A stretch of 57,945 nt of DNA from Bacteroidales bacterium (GCA_028690215.1 JAQVBQ010000009.1:1-57945); one strand, 5' to 3'. Positions 36,342 to 45,804 are shown, counted from the stretch's first letter. Numbers and translations are program-made. The notes: generated from the sequence alone by a model not told the origin.

Positions 36342-37136
36342 ATGAAAGCGAATTTTTCATTTAAAAGATATCAAATGCTTTTAACAAAAGAGTTAAAAGA
36401 GAGAAGTGCCACGATCCTGAAGTTGGCAGGCATCCTGTCCGTAATTATCGTTGGTATATGGCTGACATCAATATTGATTACAGGAGGAGAAGAGATATCA
36501 CCACTTTTCAGATTTAGCATGATGGGGACACTCCTTGTATTTTCAATGGTTATTGCACCATTTAACCTATACAAGAGTTATAATCACCCTAAGAAAGGTA
36601 TTGACTACGCACTGCTTCCGGCCTCTGTATGTGAGAAGTATCTAAGTATGCTAACTATTGTGGTGATAATAACCCCTCTGGTAATGATTCTATCACTGGT
36701 TATCACAGACATTTTCCTCTCTCTTATAACACCATCTGTATTCCCTGGATTTGCTATAAATGCAAACAACCTTGGTATGATAGACATCTCAAGCATATAC
36801 GAGATTCTTATTCTCCAATGGGCATTTATGTTTGGCAACTTTCTGTTTAAGAAGAGCAAGGTCACTAAAAGCATGTTTGCAGTAATAGGTATATATCTTA
36901 TTCTCGGCTTGATGCTTGCAAGCACAGTTAAAGTAGTTTTCGCAGAAGAGATAAATCAGGTAGCATCTTTCTCAGTTCAGATAAACAGTCTCGATGACCT
37001 GTTAAACAGTCCGGCATTGGAACAGGCTCCGGCAATGAAATTTATGATGTACACTATATATGCAGTGACATATGTCATAATTCCTGTGGGAAGCTTGTCC
37101 GGAACATTTTTAAAAATGAAGAACCAACAATACTAG
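36342..37136 (+). CDS. ABC transporter membrane protein
   Basis: A 264-residue protein with about six TM segments (starting near 30, 58, 100, 145, 180 and 235), no recognisable family signature beyond the ABC-2-like membrane layout. Position directly after the ATPase (7 bp) and before GntR (3 bp) makes it the permease of the system. YtrABC-type operons of Firmicutes have the same parts in a different order, where they respond to cell-wall-active compounds. The transported substrate here is unknown. Confidence 0.78.
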   Translation: MKANFSFKRYQMLLTKELKERSATILKLAGILSVIIVGIWLTSILITGGEEISPLFRFSMMGTLLVFSMVIAPFNLYKSYNHPKKGIDYALLPASVCEKYLSMLTIVVIITPLVMILSLVITDIFLSLITPSVFPGFAINANNLGMIDISSIYEILILQWAFMFGNFLFKKSKVTKSMFAVIGIYLILGLMLASTVKVVFAEEINQVASFSVQINSLDDLLNSPALEQAPAMKFMMYTIYAVTYVIIPVGSLSGTFLKMKNQQY

Positions 37137-37139
37137 ATT

Positions 37140-37478
37140 ATGGAATTCAACGAACATAAACCAATATACCTCCAAATAGCTGACAACCTCTGTGATAAGA
37201 TTCTAAGCGGGGAGTGGCAACCGGAGGAGAGAATACCTTCAGTCAGGGAGTTGGGTATAGTGCTGGGTGTTAATCCAAACACAATAATGAGGACCTATGA
37301 TCACCTGCAATCTGCAGACGTAATTTTCAACAAGAGAGGAGTCGGCTATTTTATATCAAAAGATGCAAAAGAGACTATTATAGCTGCCCAGAGAAATCAA
37401 TTCATACAAGAGGAGTTGCCAAAAATTCTAAAAAAGATGGCCCTTCTTGGCATAAATCCCTCAGAGGTTTTATTATAA
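37140..37478 (+). CDS. GntR-family regulator, YtrA subfamily
   Basis: A 112-residue short GntR protein. The winged helix-turn-helix covers residues 8-75: PIYLQIADNLCDKILSGEWQ (start), then RIPSVRELGIVLGVNPNTIM and TYDHLQSADVIFNKRGVGYF. The C-terminal tail is only about 35 residues, the mark of the YtrA group that lacks a large ligand-binding domain. It is the third gene of the ABC operon, 3 bp after the permease, and likely represses its own promoter through the palindrome at 35461-35480. Confidence 0.9.
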   Translation: MEFNEHKPIYLQIADNLCDKILSGEWQPEERIPSVRELGIVLGVNPNTIMRTYDHLQSADVIFNKRGVGYFISKDAKETIIAAQRNQFIQEELPKILKKMALLGINPSEVLL

Positions 37479-37509
37479 TCTAAATATCAACTAAATACAG
37501 AAGAGTGCA

Positions 37510-37526
37510 ACTATTTAAAAAATAGT
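37510..37526. promoter_or_regulatory. Inverted repeat upstream of the outer-membrane barrel gene
   Basis: ACTATTT and AAATAGT (37510-37516 and 37520-37526) are exact reverse complements around a 3-nt AAA spacer. It lies in the 110-bp gap between gntR and the barrel gene. It is preceded by AGTGCA, which also occurs at the ABC promoter (35459-35464). It may be a second operator for the GntR protein or simply an AT-rich hairpin. Confidence 0.3.
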
Positions 37527-37588
37527 CTTCTATCAAGGGTGTATATCAATTATTATGCAAAACAATGTACTGTAATTATAAATTAACC

Positions 37589-40027
37589 ATGTATCGCAAA
37601 TTAACTAATCTTCTGGTCATATTACTTATTTCAACCACCACTTTTGCCGCTAGAAACAACAATACCATAACAGGCAAAGTAATAGAAAAAGATAACGGAA
37701 AAGCATTATCATATGCCACTATAAGTGTACACGACAAGGATTCAAAAGTAGTCGGAGGTGCAATTTCGAATGAAGAGGGCAAATTCACAGTTGAGAAACT
37801 TATGAATGAGTCATATAAAGTAAAAATATCATTTATCGGGTTCAAGGATACAACAATTCTCATAAAAGCATCTGACTCCCAGAATGTAAATCTTGGCACT
37901 ATTGCACTTTCTCCGGATGCGACAACCCTTAAAAGTGCAGTTGTAACAGCAAAGATTCCTGTAATAGAACAGAAACTGGATAAAATCGTGATGAATGTTT
38001 CAGAAGCTGTATCCACTCAGGGAAGCACAGCTCTTGACATCCTCAGAAAGGCTCCAGGGATAAGCATTGATCCTTCCGGCAACGTATTGCTCAATGGCAA
38101 CAGTGTCCAGGTTTGGATTGACAACAGACCATCCAATCTCTCCGGGCAGGATCTGGAGGCTCTTCTGTCAGGTACAGACGGATCTACTATAGACAAGATT
38201 GAAATCATAGCTCACCCGTCAGCAAAATATGATGCTGAAGGAAGTAGCGGAATCATTAACATCCGTACCAGGAAAAACTTTGCCAAAGGTTTGAGCGGCT
38301 CTTTAAGGGGCTCATATGATGCCTCTCCCTATAACTCTGAACTTTTCAGCAATGTGAATGGAACTGTAAATCTGAACTATAGAAGTGACAAGACTAATAC
38401 ATCTGTGTCATACAGTCCTAAATATGAGGAATCTTATGACATATTCAAATCTACCACAGACCTCGGATCTGGTTTAATTCTTAAAGGAGAGACTCTATAC
38501 GAGTCAATCAATAAAAGATATAACTACAGATTATCTCACGACTATTTTATAAATAAGAAGAGTGTGATAGGTGTTATTGTAAGTGGTCTCGGGAGAAATG
38601 ACAAGGACAACACCAATGATGACGTTACAGGCAGCACTCTATCTAAAAATGGTTCAATCATACAGACTAACAAAACCGCTATAGATAGCAAAAGTAACTT
38701 TGACAATATTTATACAAACCTCAACTTTACTCATACTTTCAAGGATAATCAGGAGTTAACACTTAATGCTGATTACGGATATTATGACATTGGATCTTTC
38801 AGCTATCAGGAGAACCACTATTTTAACAGTACTGGCGGTGTTGCAACTCTTCCGGAAATATTCAGAAGTGATTCAAAACAATATCTGAACATCTATTCTG
38901 CAAAAGCTGATTATGAGCAAATTATATTCAAGAAAGTTAAAATGGAGGCAGGTGCAAAATTTGCAGAAAGCCTTACTGATAATGACCTGTTGAGAGAGAA
39001 TAAGATATCTGGAAATTGGACAAAGGACAATGATCTGAGCAGCCTATTCAACTATAAGGAGAACATAATCGCAGCATATCTATCTGGAGCAATTCAGTTA
39101 AGTCCGAAAGTAAGTGCAAAGGCAGGATTAAGGGCAGAATACACAATATCAAACGGTGATTGGATAAGTGCGGATACAACTACAACAAAAAAGTATGTTG
39201 ACATATTCCCTACAGCTTTTATTGGATACAACCCTAATAAAAACCTTATGGTAGCCCTGACATACGACATGAGGATCCAGAGACCGAACTTCAACCAACT
39301 CAACCCTTTCAGAGTATATGTTGATGCAAACAGCTCACTTGAAGGTAATCCTAACCTGACTCCTCAGTATACACATCAGACCAGCCTCTCATTTATATAC
39401 AAACAACACTTCAGTGTAGGGCTGCATGGTCAGTTTTCAACAAACACCATCATCCAGAACACAAACTTCAACCCTGAGACAGGTGCAAAGTATCTATACT
39501 GGGATAATTTCGGCAAACTCAACTTTTACGGAGGGTTCTTCAACATAACAGAACTTGGCCTTACTAAATGGCTAACATTGAATGCAGGCCTTTTTGCAGC
39601 ATATGTAACTAATAAGACAGAGGGTTATGAAAAAGAATCATTCTTTTCATCCCTTAACTTAAACACTACAGTAACACTCCCGAAAGATACCAAAATAGAG
39701 GTTTCTGGTTTTACCAATACTGGAATGCCATACGGATACTTTAAGGTAGAACCTCTCACAGAAGTCGATCTGGGAATAAAGAAAGGTATGTTAAAGAACA
39801 AAGGAACACTCGCACTGAACGTCTTCGATATATTTAACACAATGAGAAGCAGGGCAAGCATTGATAATGGAATGATCAATGGCTACAGCTTCTGTTCAAA
39901 ATGGAAGAGTCAGAGGATTTCACTGAGCTTTACTTATAGGTTTGGCAACGGTAAGGCTGCCAAAGTAAGGAAAGTCGGAGAGAGTGAAGAGGCAAAACGT
40001 GCAGAAAGCGATACAGTTAATAATTAG
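37589..40027 (+). CDS. Outer-membrane beta-barrel protein with carboxypeptidase-like and plug domains
   Basis: An 812-residue outer-membrane protein. A signal peptide covers about 1-20 (ISTTTFAA). A CarboxypepD_reg-like domain (about 25-105; ITGKVIEKDNGKALSYATIS) is followed by a TonB-plug-like domain (about 130-225; STALDILRKAPGISIDPSGN and SGIINIRTRK). A large barrel follows, of the OMP_b-brl_3 kind, ending in SQRISLSFTYRFGNG and a short polar tail. These barrels are often not linked to SusD and their cargo is unknown. The ATG at 37589 gives a clean signal peptide; ATG 37565 would add eight residues. It lies downstream of the ABC-GntR genes, so a joint envelope role is possible. Confidence 0.85.
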   Translation: MYRKLTNLLVILLISTTTFAARNNNTITGKVIEKDNGKALSYATISVHDKDSKVVGGAISNEEGKFTVEKLMNESYKVKISFIGFKDTTILIKASDSQNVNLGTIALSPDATTLKSAVVTAKIPVIEQKLDKIVMNVSEAVSTQGSTALDILRKAPGISIDPSGNVLLNGNSVQVWIDNRPSNLSGQDLEALLSGTDGSTIDKIEIIAHPSAKYDAEGSSGIINIRTRKNFAKGLSGSLRGSYDASPYNSELFSNVNGTVNLNYRSDKTNTSVSYSPKYEESYDIFKSTTDLGSGLILKGETLYESINKRYNYRLSHDYFINKKSVIGVIVSGLGRNDKDNTNDDVTGSTLSKNGSIIQTNKTAIDSKSNFDNIYTNLNFTHTFKDNQELTLNADYGYYDIGSFSYQENHYFNSTGGVATLPEIFRSDSKQYLNIYSAKADYEQIIFKKVKMEAGAKFAESLTDNDLLRENKISGNWTKDNDLSSLFNYKENIIAAYLSGAIQLSPKVSAKAGLRAEYTISNGDWISADTTTTKKYVDIFPTAFIGYNPNKNLMVALTYDMRIQRPNFNQLNPFRVYVDANSSLEGNPNLTPQYTHQTSLSFIYKQHFSVGLHGQFSTNTIIQNTNFNPETGAKYLYWDNFGKLNFYGGFFNITELGLTKWLTLNAGLFAAYVTNKTEGYEKESFFSSLNLNTTVTLPKDTKIEVSGFTNTGMPYGYFKVEPLTEVDLGIKKGMLKNKGTLALNVFDIFNTMRSRASIDNGMINGYSFCSKWKSQRISLSFTYRFGNGKAAKVRKVGESEEAKRAESDTVNN

Positions 40028-40055
40028 TCTAGTCAACTAAAGTTTTCTGCAAACG

Positions 40056-40087
40056 AAAGAGGCTGCCTGTAATCAGACAGCCTCTTT
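40056..40087. terminator. Bidirectional terminator between the barrel gene and folD
   Basis: AAAGAGGCTG (40056-40065) pairs with CAGCCTCTTT (40078-40087); the inner part also pairs partly. Runs of A before and T after the hairpin allow termination in both directions, serving the two convergent genes. Confidence 0.72.
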
Positions 40088-40102
40088 AACATTTACGGCT
40101 TT

Positions 40103-40969
40103 TTAAATACCGGACGCTTTAAGAGTATTCTTTAACAGTGATGTGATAGTCATCAGCCCTACCCCACCCGGTACTGGTGTTATATATGATGCCTTAGGGG
40201 CAACCTCTTCGAAAAGGACATCTCCTGCCAGACGAAATCCGGACTTGTTGTCTGCAGGAACTCTTGTTATGCCCACATCTATGACAACTACGCCATCTTT
40301 TACCATATCTCCCTTTAGAAACCCGGGACGGCCTAAAGCTGCAACAATAATATCTGCCTGAAGAGTGAGCTCTTTAATGTTTTTTGTGTGGCTATGGCAA
40401 ATAGTTACTGTGCAGTCTCCGGGAATACTCTTGTGTGAAAGAAGGTTCGCAAGAGGTCTTCCTACAATATTGCTTCTGCCTATAATTACACAGTGTTTTC
40501 CTGATGTCTCTATCTTGTACCTTTCCAGCAACTCCATAATACCGTCAGGTGTTGCAGAGATGTAAGAAGGCAGTCCAAGAACCATCTTTCCTACATTGAC
40601 AGGATGAAATCCATCTACATCTTTGCGTGGATCTATTGCCTCGATTACCCTCTGTTCATCGATATGTTTCGGAAGCGGAAGCTGGACAATCAAACCATCC
40701 ACATCACTGTCCTCATTAAAACGCCTTATCTCCTCAAGCAATCTCTCTTCTGTGGTGTTCTCAGCCATTCTTACAATGGTTGACTTGAATCCTACCTGAG
40801 CACAAGTTTTCTCTTTATTATTCACATATGTCTGTGAGGCTCCGTCATCACCAACGAGGATGGCAGCAAGATGTGGTCTTTTACGGCCTTGTCTGACAAT
40901 TTCCTCGACTTTCTCAGTTATCTCCTTCTTAATCTGTTCAGAAGTCGTTCTACCATCCAGTAATATCAT
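40103..40969 (-). CDS. folD: Methylenetetrahydrofolate dehydrogenase/cyclohydrolase
   Basis: Bifunctional enzyme that interconverts 5,10-methylene-, 5,10-methenyl- and 10-formyl-tetrahydrofolate. The 288 residues include [23 protein letters not shown] (quoted in part: [16 protein letters not shown]) with the catalytic lysine, [26 protein letters not shown] and the NADP-binding [16 protein letters not shown], ending with [11 protein letters not shown]. It follows ffh by 13 bp and is probably co-transcribed. Confidence 0.96.
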   Translation of the reverse strand: MILLDGRTTSEQIKKEITEKVEEIVRQGRKRPHLAAILVGDDGASQTYVNNKEKTCAQVGFKSTIVRMAENTTEERLLEEIRRFNEDSDVDGLIVQLPLPKHIDEQRVIEAIDPRKDVDGFHPVNVGKMVLGLPSYISATPDGIMELLERYKIETSGKHCVIIGRSNIVGRPLANLLSHKSIPGDCTVTICHSHTKNIKELTLQADIIVAALGRPGFLKGDMVKDGVVVIDVGITRVPADNKSGFRLAGDVLFEEVAPKASYITPVPGGVGLMTITSLLKNTLKASGI

Positions 40970-40982
40970 ATTCTATTGAGTT

Positions 40983-42314
40983 TTATCTTCTTCCCATTGA
41001 TCCCAGAGCTCTTAAAGCATTCTTACCTCCTCCTGACATGCTCTTCATCATCTTGCGCATGTCATCAAACTGCTTGACAAGCCTGTTCACCTCTGCTATT
41101 GTTGTACCGCTGCCGGTTGCAATTCTTTTACGCCTACTTCCATTCAGAAGATTCGGGTCTTCTCTCTCCTGAGGTGTCATCGACTGAATAATAGCTTCAA
41201 TACTTTTAAACGACGAGTTGTCTATATCAATATCTCTCAGAGCTTTTCCCATACCAGGTATCATTGATGCAAGCTCCTTGATGTTGCCCATCTTCTTTAT
41301 CTGTTGGATCTGACTGTAAAAATCCCAAAGTGTGAACTGATCCTTAGCCAGTTTTTTCTGAAGTTTTCTGGCCTCTTCCTCATCGAACTGCTCCTGCGCC
41401 TTCTCCACGAGTGAAACCACGTCACCCATACCGAGTATGCGGTCGGCTATTCTTTGAGGATGGAATACATCCAGTGCCTCCATCTTCTCTCCGGCTGATA
41501 CGAACTTGATAGGTTTATCAACAACGGCCCTTATTGAAAGGGCGGCACCACCACGAGTGTCTCCATCAAGTTTGGTCAGTACAACTCCGTCAAAATCGAT
41601 TCTGTCATTGAAGGTTTTTGCAGTGTCCACCGCATCCTGACCGGTCATCGAGTCAACAACAAAGAGAGTCTCTGTCGGATTGACAGCCTTTTTGATCGCG
41701 GCTATCTCGGTCATCATCTGTTCATCAACAGCCAGACGTCCGGCTGTATCTATGATGACAAGAGAGAATCCCTCCTGTTTTGCTTTTTGAATTGCATTCT
41801 TAGCAATTTGTACAGGATTATTGTTACCCTCTTCCCAATATACAGGAACACCGACCTGCTCTCCCAAAACCTTTAGCTGCTCGATTGCTGCCGGACGATA
41901 TACGTCACCGGCTACCAGCAGACACTTCAATCCTCTTTTATTTTTGCAATTCAGTGCCAACTTGCCTGAAAAGGTAGTCTTACCCGAACCTTGAAGACCC
42001 GCAACCAGAACAATACCAGGATTTCCTTTTACGGAAATATCGACAGCCTCTTTGCCCATGAGAATCGTAAGTTCATCATGAACGATCTTTGTCAACATCT
42101 GGCCAGGGCGTACTGCTTTAAGTACATTTTGCCCCATAGCCTTCTGTTTTACTTCATCACAGAAATTTTTTGCAATCTTGTAGCTAACGTCTGCATCGAG
42201 AAGTGCTTTGCGAATATCTTTAAGAGTCTCGGCAACATTGATCTCTGTAATTTTTCCTTCTCCTTTCAGGATTTTGAAAGAATTCTCCAGTCTGTCTATT
42301 AAATTTTCAAACAT
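40983..42314 (-). CDS. ffh: Signal recognition particle protein (Ffh/SRP54)
   Basis: GTPase that binds signal sequences and 4.5S RNA and delivers ribosomes to the membrane. The 443 residues start MFENLIDRLENSFKILKGEG (N domain). The G domain has GLQGSGKTT, DVYRPAAIEQL, DTAGRLAVDEQM, and KLDGDTRGGAAL. The Met-rich M domain spans about 300-440, with GSGTTIAEVNRLVKQF near the end. A near-consensus -7 sequence TATTTTCG lies about 23 nt upstream. Confidence 0.97.
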   Translation of the reverse strand: MFENLIDRLENSFKILKGEGKITEINVAETLKDIRKALLDADVSYKIAKNFCDEVKQKAMGQNVLKAVRPGQMLTKIVHDELTILMGKEAVDISVKGNPGIVLVAGLQGSGKTTFSGKLALNCKNKRGLKCLLVAGDVYRPAAIEQLKVLGEQVGVPVYWEEGNNNPVQIAKNAIQKAKQEGFSLVIIDTAGRLAVDEQMMTEIAAIKKAVNPTETLFVVDSMTGQDAVDTAKTFNDRIDFDGVVLTKLDGDTRGGAALSIRAVVDKPIKFVSAGEKMEALDVFHPQRIADRILGMGDVVSLVEKAQEQFDEEEARKLQKKLAKDQFTLWDFYSQIQQIKKMGNIKELASMIPGMGKALRDIDIDNSSFKSIEAIIQSMTPQEREDPNLLNGSRRKRIATGSGTTIAEVNRLVKQFDDMRKMMKSMSGGGKNALRALGSMGRR

Positions 42315-42341
42315 CTCTCTTTATTTAGGCCGCGAAAATAG

Positions 42342-42950
42342 TCATTTTTTTAGATACTGGTTTAATATAGCTCTCCCCTCCTCATTGACAATTGCCTCCA
42401 AATGATATCTAATCAATTCTGAATGAAACACATAAGGATTTCTTAAAAAATGATATGACCCATCCCATGAATAAATTTTTGACATGGCAGAGGTGAAGAA
42501 AACAGTTACCAGATTTATATTCAAATCATCACGATAAAGCGACTCAGATTTACCCCTATTGAGGTTTTCAGTGATAATTCTTGAATAAAAGCTCATTCTG
42601 TCTGTGTGATTGAGCAGTTTCAGGTCCGGAAGACATGTTGCCGTATCATTTAATAGAAGCGGTCCGATTTCCTCCAGAGACTTGTTCATTATGGCGCTGG
42701 TATGATAAAGCGCCTCAATGGCGTTTTTGCCGTGAGTCAGGGCAATATTCATTTTGAATTCTATCTCACCAAGGACATGTTGCATGACGGTCCTCATCAA
42801 CTCCTCCTTGCTGTCAAAATTATTATAAAGAGTTTTTTTTGTTAGTTTTAACTCCCGAGCTATCTGGTCCATACTTAATTGCAAGCCCTTCTTCCTGAAA
42901 AGCTTGTACAGTTGAGTTACGTATCTCTCCTTTGAACTGACTCTGCTCAT
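42342..42950 (-). CDS. TetR/AcrR-family transcriptional regulator
   Basis: A 202-residue regulator. The N-terminal helix-turn-helix covers about 8-52: YVTQLYKLFRKKGLQLSMDQ, then ELKLTKKTLYNNFDSKEELM, the standard TetR layout. The rest is an all-helical ligand-binding and dimerisation domain with no recognisable signature. The ATG at 42950 is preferred because longer starts would reach into lysA, whose stop is at 42967. It sits 27 bp upstream of ffh and 16 bp downstream of lysA, so it may be co-transcribed with lysA. The ligand is unknown. Confidence 0.8.
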   Translation of the reverse strand: MSRVSSKERYVTQLYKLFRKKGLQLSMDQIARELKLTKKTLYNNFDSKEELMRTVMQHVLGEIEFKMNIALTHGKNAIEALYHTSAIMNKSLEEIGPLLLNDTATCLPDLKLLNHTDRMSFYSRIITENLNRGKSESLYRDDLNINLVTVFFTSAMSKIYSWDGSYHFLRNPYVFHSELIRYHLEAIVNEEGRAILNQYLKK

Positions 42951-42966
42951 ATGATATGTTTTGAAT

Positions 42967-44115
42967 TTACTCTGAATAATATTGTGGGGCAAGATCTTTC
43001 TGATTATAACGCATACCCATGACCTGTCCGTATGCACCGGCTGATCTGATTGCCACGAAGTCTCCTCTTTGGGTCATAGGCATAGCTATGTTTTTGCCGA
43101 ATCTGTCACTCGACTCACAGATAGGTCCTACAACATCGTATTTCAATACTCTCCCGGAAGATGTAATGTTCTGGAGTTTGTGATTTGCCTGATAAAGTGC
43201 CGGTCTTATAAGGTCATTCATTCCGGCGTCAAGAATTGCAAATTTCTTTCCTTTGCCCATCTTTACATATAACACCCTGGATATCAGCGAACCACACTGA
43301 GCAACTATTGCCCTGCCAGGCTCGAAGTGTATTTTTTGTCCCGGGGATACTTTAAGGTTTTTGGAAATAATATTGAAATAGCCTTCAAAATCAGCAATCG
43401 GAGCTGTGTCGGGATCAGAATAGTCAATTCCGAGACCGCCGCCAAGGTTCAGGTTCTCGATTTTCACTCCTCTGTCGGTAAACCACTTTTGCAAGACTTC
43501 GATTCTTTCACATAAAAGTTTGAAAACAGAGAGGTCTGTAATTTGAGACCCTACATGGAAATGAAGTCCTATCAACTTAATATTCGCGGATTTCTTTATT
43601 GTTTCAAGAACAGAATCGAACATCCAAGGACTTATACCGAACTTGTCCTGAGCACGTCCTGTACTGATATATTTATGAGTGTGGGCATCTATGTCAGGAT
43701 TAATTCTGAGAGAAATTTTTGCAATCTTTCCCATTGATGCTGCCAAGTTGTTTATCACTTCAATTTCAGGTATCGACTCGCAATTAAATGCAAAGATATC
43801 GCCCTTAAGTGCAGTTATTATCTCAGCATCTGATTTTCCGACACCTGCATATACAATTTTTTCAGGAGCAAATCCCAATTTCAGGGCTAAAGCAACTTCA
43901 TTACCACTAACACAATCGGCACCCAAACCTGCATCTCTGATAATTCCGAGTATTCGCTCATCGGCATTTGCTTTCAACGCATAATGGGCATGATATCCGT
44001 GTTTTTTTATCTGTTGTGTGTATATTTCAAGAGTCTTCTTCAAAAGGCTCAGGTCATAGTAATAGAATGGAGTTTGTAATGATTCAAATCTCCCTAAGGT
44101 TGCTTTATCAAACAT
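42967..44115 (-). CDS. lysA: Diaminopimelate decarboxylase
   Basis: PLP enzyme that makes lysine from meso-diaminopimelate. The 382 residues include the PLP lysine Lys48 in HYALKANAD, the HFHVGSQI motif, the GGGLGIDY phosphate-binding stretch, EPGRAIVAQ and CESSDRFG (Cys supplied to the neighbouring active site). The start MFDKATLGRF follows a -7 box by 28 nt. Related decarboxylases act on arginine or carboxynorspermidine, but the short length and the HVGSQ/ESSD pattern favour LysA. It is divergent from the deoxyhypusine-synthase-like gene. Confidence 0.9.
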   Translation of the reverse strand: MFDKATLGRFESLQTPFYYYDLSLLKKTLEIYTQQIKKHGYHAHYALKANADERILGIIRDAGLGADCVSGNEVALALKLGFAPEKIVYAGVGKSDAEIITALKGDIFAFNCESIPEIEVINNLAASMGKIAKISLRINPDIDAHTHKYISTGRAQDKFGISPWMFDSVLETIKKSANIKLIGLHFHVGSQITDLSVFKLLCERIEVLQKWFTDRGVKIENLNLGGGLGIDYSDPDTAPIADFEGYFNIISKNLKVSPGQKIHFEPGRAIVAQCGSLISRVLYVKMGKGKKFAILDAGMNDLIRPALYQANHKLQNITSSGRVLKYDVVGPICESSDRFGKNIAMPMTQRGDFVAIRSAGAYGQVMGMRYNQKDLAPQYYSE

Positions 44116-44143
44116 ATCGTAATTAATAATTCGTCAGTGCTGG

Positions 44144-44151
44144 CAAAATTA
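44144..44151 (-). promoter_or_regulatory. -7 promoter element of lysA
   Basis: TAATTTTG on the minus strand matches TAnnTTTG, 28 nt upstream of the lysA ATG. The 97-bp intergenic region also holds the divergent promoter at 44182. Confidence 0.55.
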
Positions 44152-44181
44152 GTAAAAAACTTGTTCTTTACTTAAATTATC

Positions 44182-44189
44182 TATCTTTG
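44182..44189 (+). promoter_or_regulatory. -7 promoter element of the deoxyhypusine-synthase-like gene
   Basis: TATCTTTG matches TAnnTTTG, 23 nt upstream of the ATG at 44213. A CTTG sits 18 nt upstream of the box as a weak -33 element. Confidence 0.55.
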
Positions 44190-44212
44190 CAGGAAAATTA
44201 AACCAACAGAAA

Positions 44213-45280
44213 ATGAAACCAACTAAGAGAGATCTTTTGAAAGATACTATTAAGCACATTGACATCTCAAAGATTGACGCTGTTCCGTTTATTGACGCCA
44301 TGCGGGAAATGTCCTTTACATCGCGCGACACTGCAAATGCAGCGGACATTCTTCAACTTATGATCAACGACAAGGACTCCACAAACTGGTTGATCATTGC
44401 CGGCAGCACTTCAGCGGGCGGTTGTATGCAGGTATATGTTGACATGCTTAAGAACAATATGATTGATGCAGTTGTATCGACAGGAGCCTCGATTATTGAT
44501 ATGGACTTCTTTGAAGCACTCGGTTACAAGCACTACAAAGGTTCTCAATTCATAAACGACACATTCCTGAGAGACAACTATATAGACAGAATATACGACA
44601 CATTTATCGATGAAGAGGAACTTCAGGCATGTGACTCAACTGTCAAGGCGATTGCCGACTCACTTGAGCCACGTCCTTACTCATCCAGAGAGTTTATATA
44701 TGAAATCGGGAAATGGCTTTCTAAACATTCGGTAAAGAAAAATTCCCTGATACAGACAGCATACGAGCTCAATATTCCTATATTCGTTCCGGCATTCAGC
44801 GACTGCAGCGCAGGCTTCGGACTTGTAATGCACCAGATAGAGAGAATGAAAGAGGGCAAACCTTATCTTACAATTGACTCCGTAGCTGACTTCAGAGAAC
44901 TGACAGAGGTTAAGCTTTCAGCAAAGACCAGCGGTCTCTTTATGATTGGCGGCGGTGTTCCTAAGAATTTTGCTCAAGATACTGTCGTATGTGCAGAATG
45001 TCTCGGATTTGACGTGCCTATGCACCAATATGCAGTACAGATAACAGTGGCTGACGTTCGTGATGGAGCTTGCTCTTCATCTACACTAAAGGAGGCAAAC
45101 TCATGGGGTAAGGTAAATACTGCCCACGAACAGATGGTTTATGCAGAGGCCACTACCGTTGTTCCTATGATCGTAGCCTACGCATATCAGAAAGGTGACT
45201 GGAAAAAGCGTGTACGTAAGAACCACTCACTCATATTCAAAGATGGAACTAAGGGATCCGGTATCCTGTTCAGCAAATAA
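44213..45280 (+). CDS. Deoxyhypusine synthase-like family protein
   Basis: A 355-residue NAD-dependent enzyme of the deoxyhypusine synthase superfamily. Family features are STSAGGCMQVY (nucleotide region), VVSTGASIIDMD, GGGVPKNF, and the catalytic-lysine stretch NSWGKVN with Lys300, equivalent to Lys329 of human DHS. Eukaryotic DHS moves a butylamine group from spermidine to eIF5A; bacteria lack eIF5A, so this branch must use another acceptor, perhaps a polyamine. It is divergent from lysA and followed by a terminator. The substrate is not known. Confidence 0.85.
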   Translation: MKPTKRDLLKDTIKHIDISKIDAVPFIDAMREMSFTSRDTANAADILQLMINDKDSTNWLIIAGSTSAGGCMQVYVDMLKNNMIDAVVSTGASIIDMDFFEALGYKHYKGSQFINDTFLRDNYIDRIYDTFIDEEELQACDSTVKAIADSLEPRPYSSREFIYEIGKWLSKHSVKKNSLIQTAYELNIPIFVPAFSDCSAGFGLVMHQIERMKEGKPYLTIDSVADFRELTEVKLSAKTSGLFMIGGGVPKNFAQDTVVCAECLGFDVPMHQYAVQITVADVRDGACSSSTLKEANSWGKVNTAHEQMVYAEATTVVPMIVAYAYQKGDWKKRVRKNHSLIFKDGTKGSGILFSK

Positions 45281-45307
45281 GAGTGATTCACTTTTTAATA
45301 AATTAAG

Positions 45308-45339
45308 AGAGCCCATCTGGAAAACATCAGATGGGCTCT
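45308..45339. terminator. Bidirectional terminator between the DHS-like and DUF6249 genes
   Basis: AGAGCCCATCTG (45308-45319) pairs exactly with CAGATGGGCTCT (45328-45339) around an 8-nt loop. It is followed by TTCATTTC, and A-rich sequence precedes it, suiting termination from both convergent genes. Confidence 0.78.
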
Positions 45340-45364
45340 TTCATTTCAGACTCACAGAACTTAA

Positions 45365-45781
45365 CTATTTCTGCAACGATTTAATCCTGTGTTCAATAAT
45401 AAATGCAGATACTAAGCCTATTCCTCCAAAGAGAAGTGTTGTAGAACCATAGATAAGCTCAGCCATACCTCTTGATTGATAATAGTCATCACCTCTCATA
45501 TATCCGTAAGTGTTCAGGACTATAAAGAATCCGATAAGTAGTCCCAGTCCTATTCCTACTAAGAGAAGACCAATTCTAAGAGAAAGGTATCGGCCGTCAA
45601 TGTTGACCCCTTTCCCGAAGAGTCTCGATAAATCAAATTTATCTGTATTGACATTTTCCAGTTGGGATATTCTCTCTATAATCATTATACGCTCCCTTTT
45701 TCTTACAAAGAGTTCAATTAATTTGTAGAAACCGAAAATACAAATTCCGGTAACTAATGGAATGGTAATAAAATCTAACAT
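45365..45781 (-). CDS. DUF6249-like small membrane protein
   Basis: A 138-residue protein with an N-terminal TM segment (about 3-22), a charged middle (about 23-65) and two further TM segments (about 68-88 and 109-131). The pattern LFVRKRERIMIIERISQL followed by RYLSLRIGLLLVGIGLGLLIG (quoted in part) fits the DUF6249 family of Bacteroidota. It is encoded divergently from the ECF sigma gene, 118 bp away, a common neighbourhood for membrane proteins linked to envelope stress. The function is unknown. Confidence 0.65.
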   Translation of the reverse strand: MLDFITIPLVTGICIFGFYKLIELFVRKRERIMIIERISQLENVNTDKFDLSRLFGKGVNIDGRYLSLRIGLLLVGIGLGLLIGFFIVLNTYGYMRGDDYYQSRGMAELIYGSTTLLFGGIGLVSAFIIEHRIKSLQK

Positions 45782-45804
45782 GGCTTGATAATTTTGTTGT
45801 TCTG

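Noticed and set aside
42951-43037. A 29-residue N-terminal extension of the TetR-like regulator
   Set aside because: It would overlap the lysA coding region and shows no conserved features; the ATG at 42950 begins just before the HTH.
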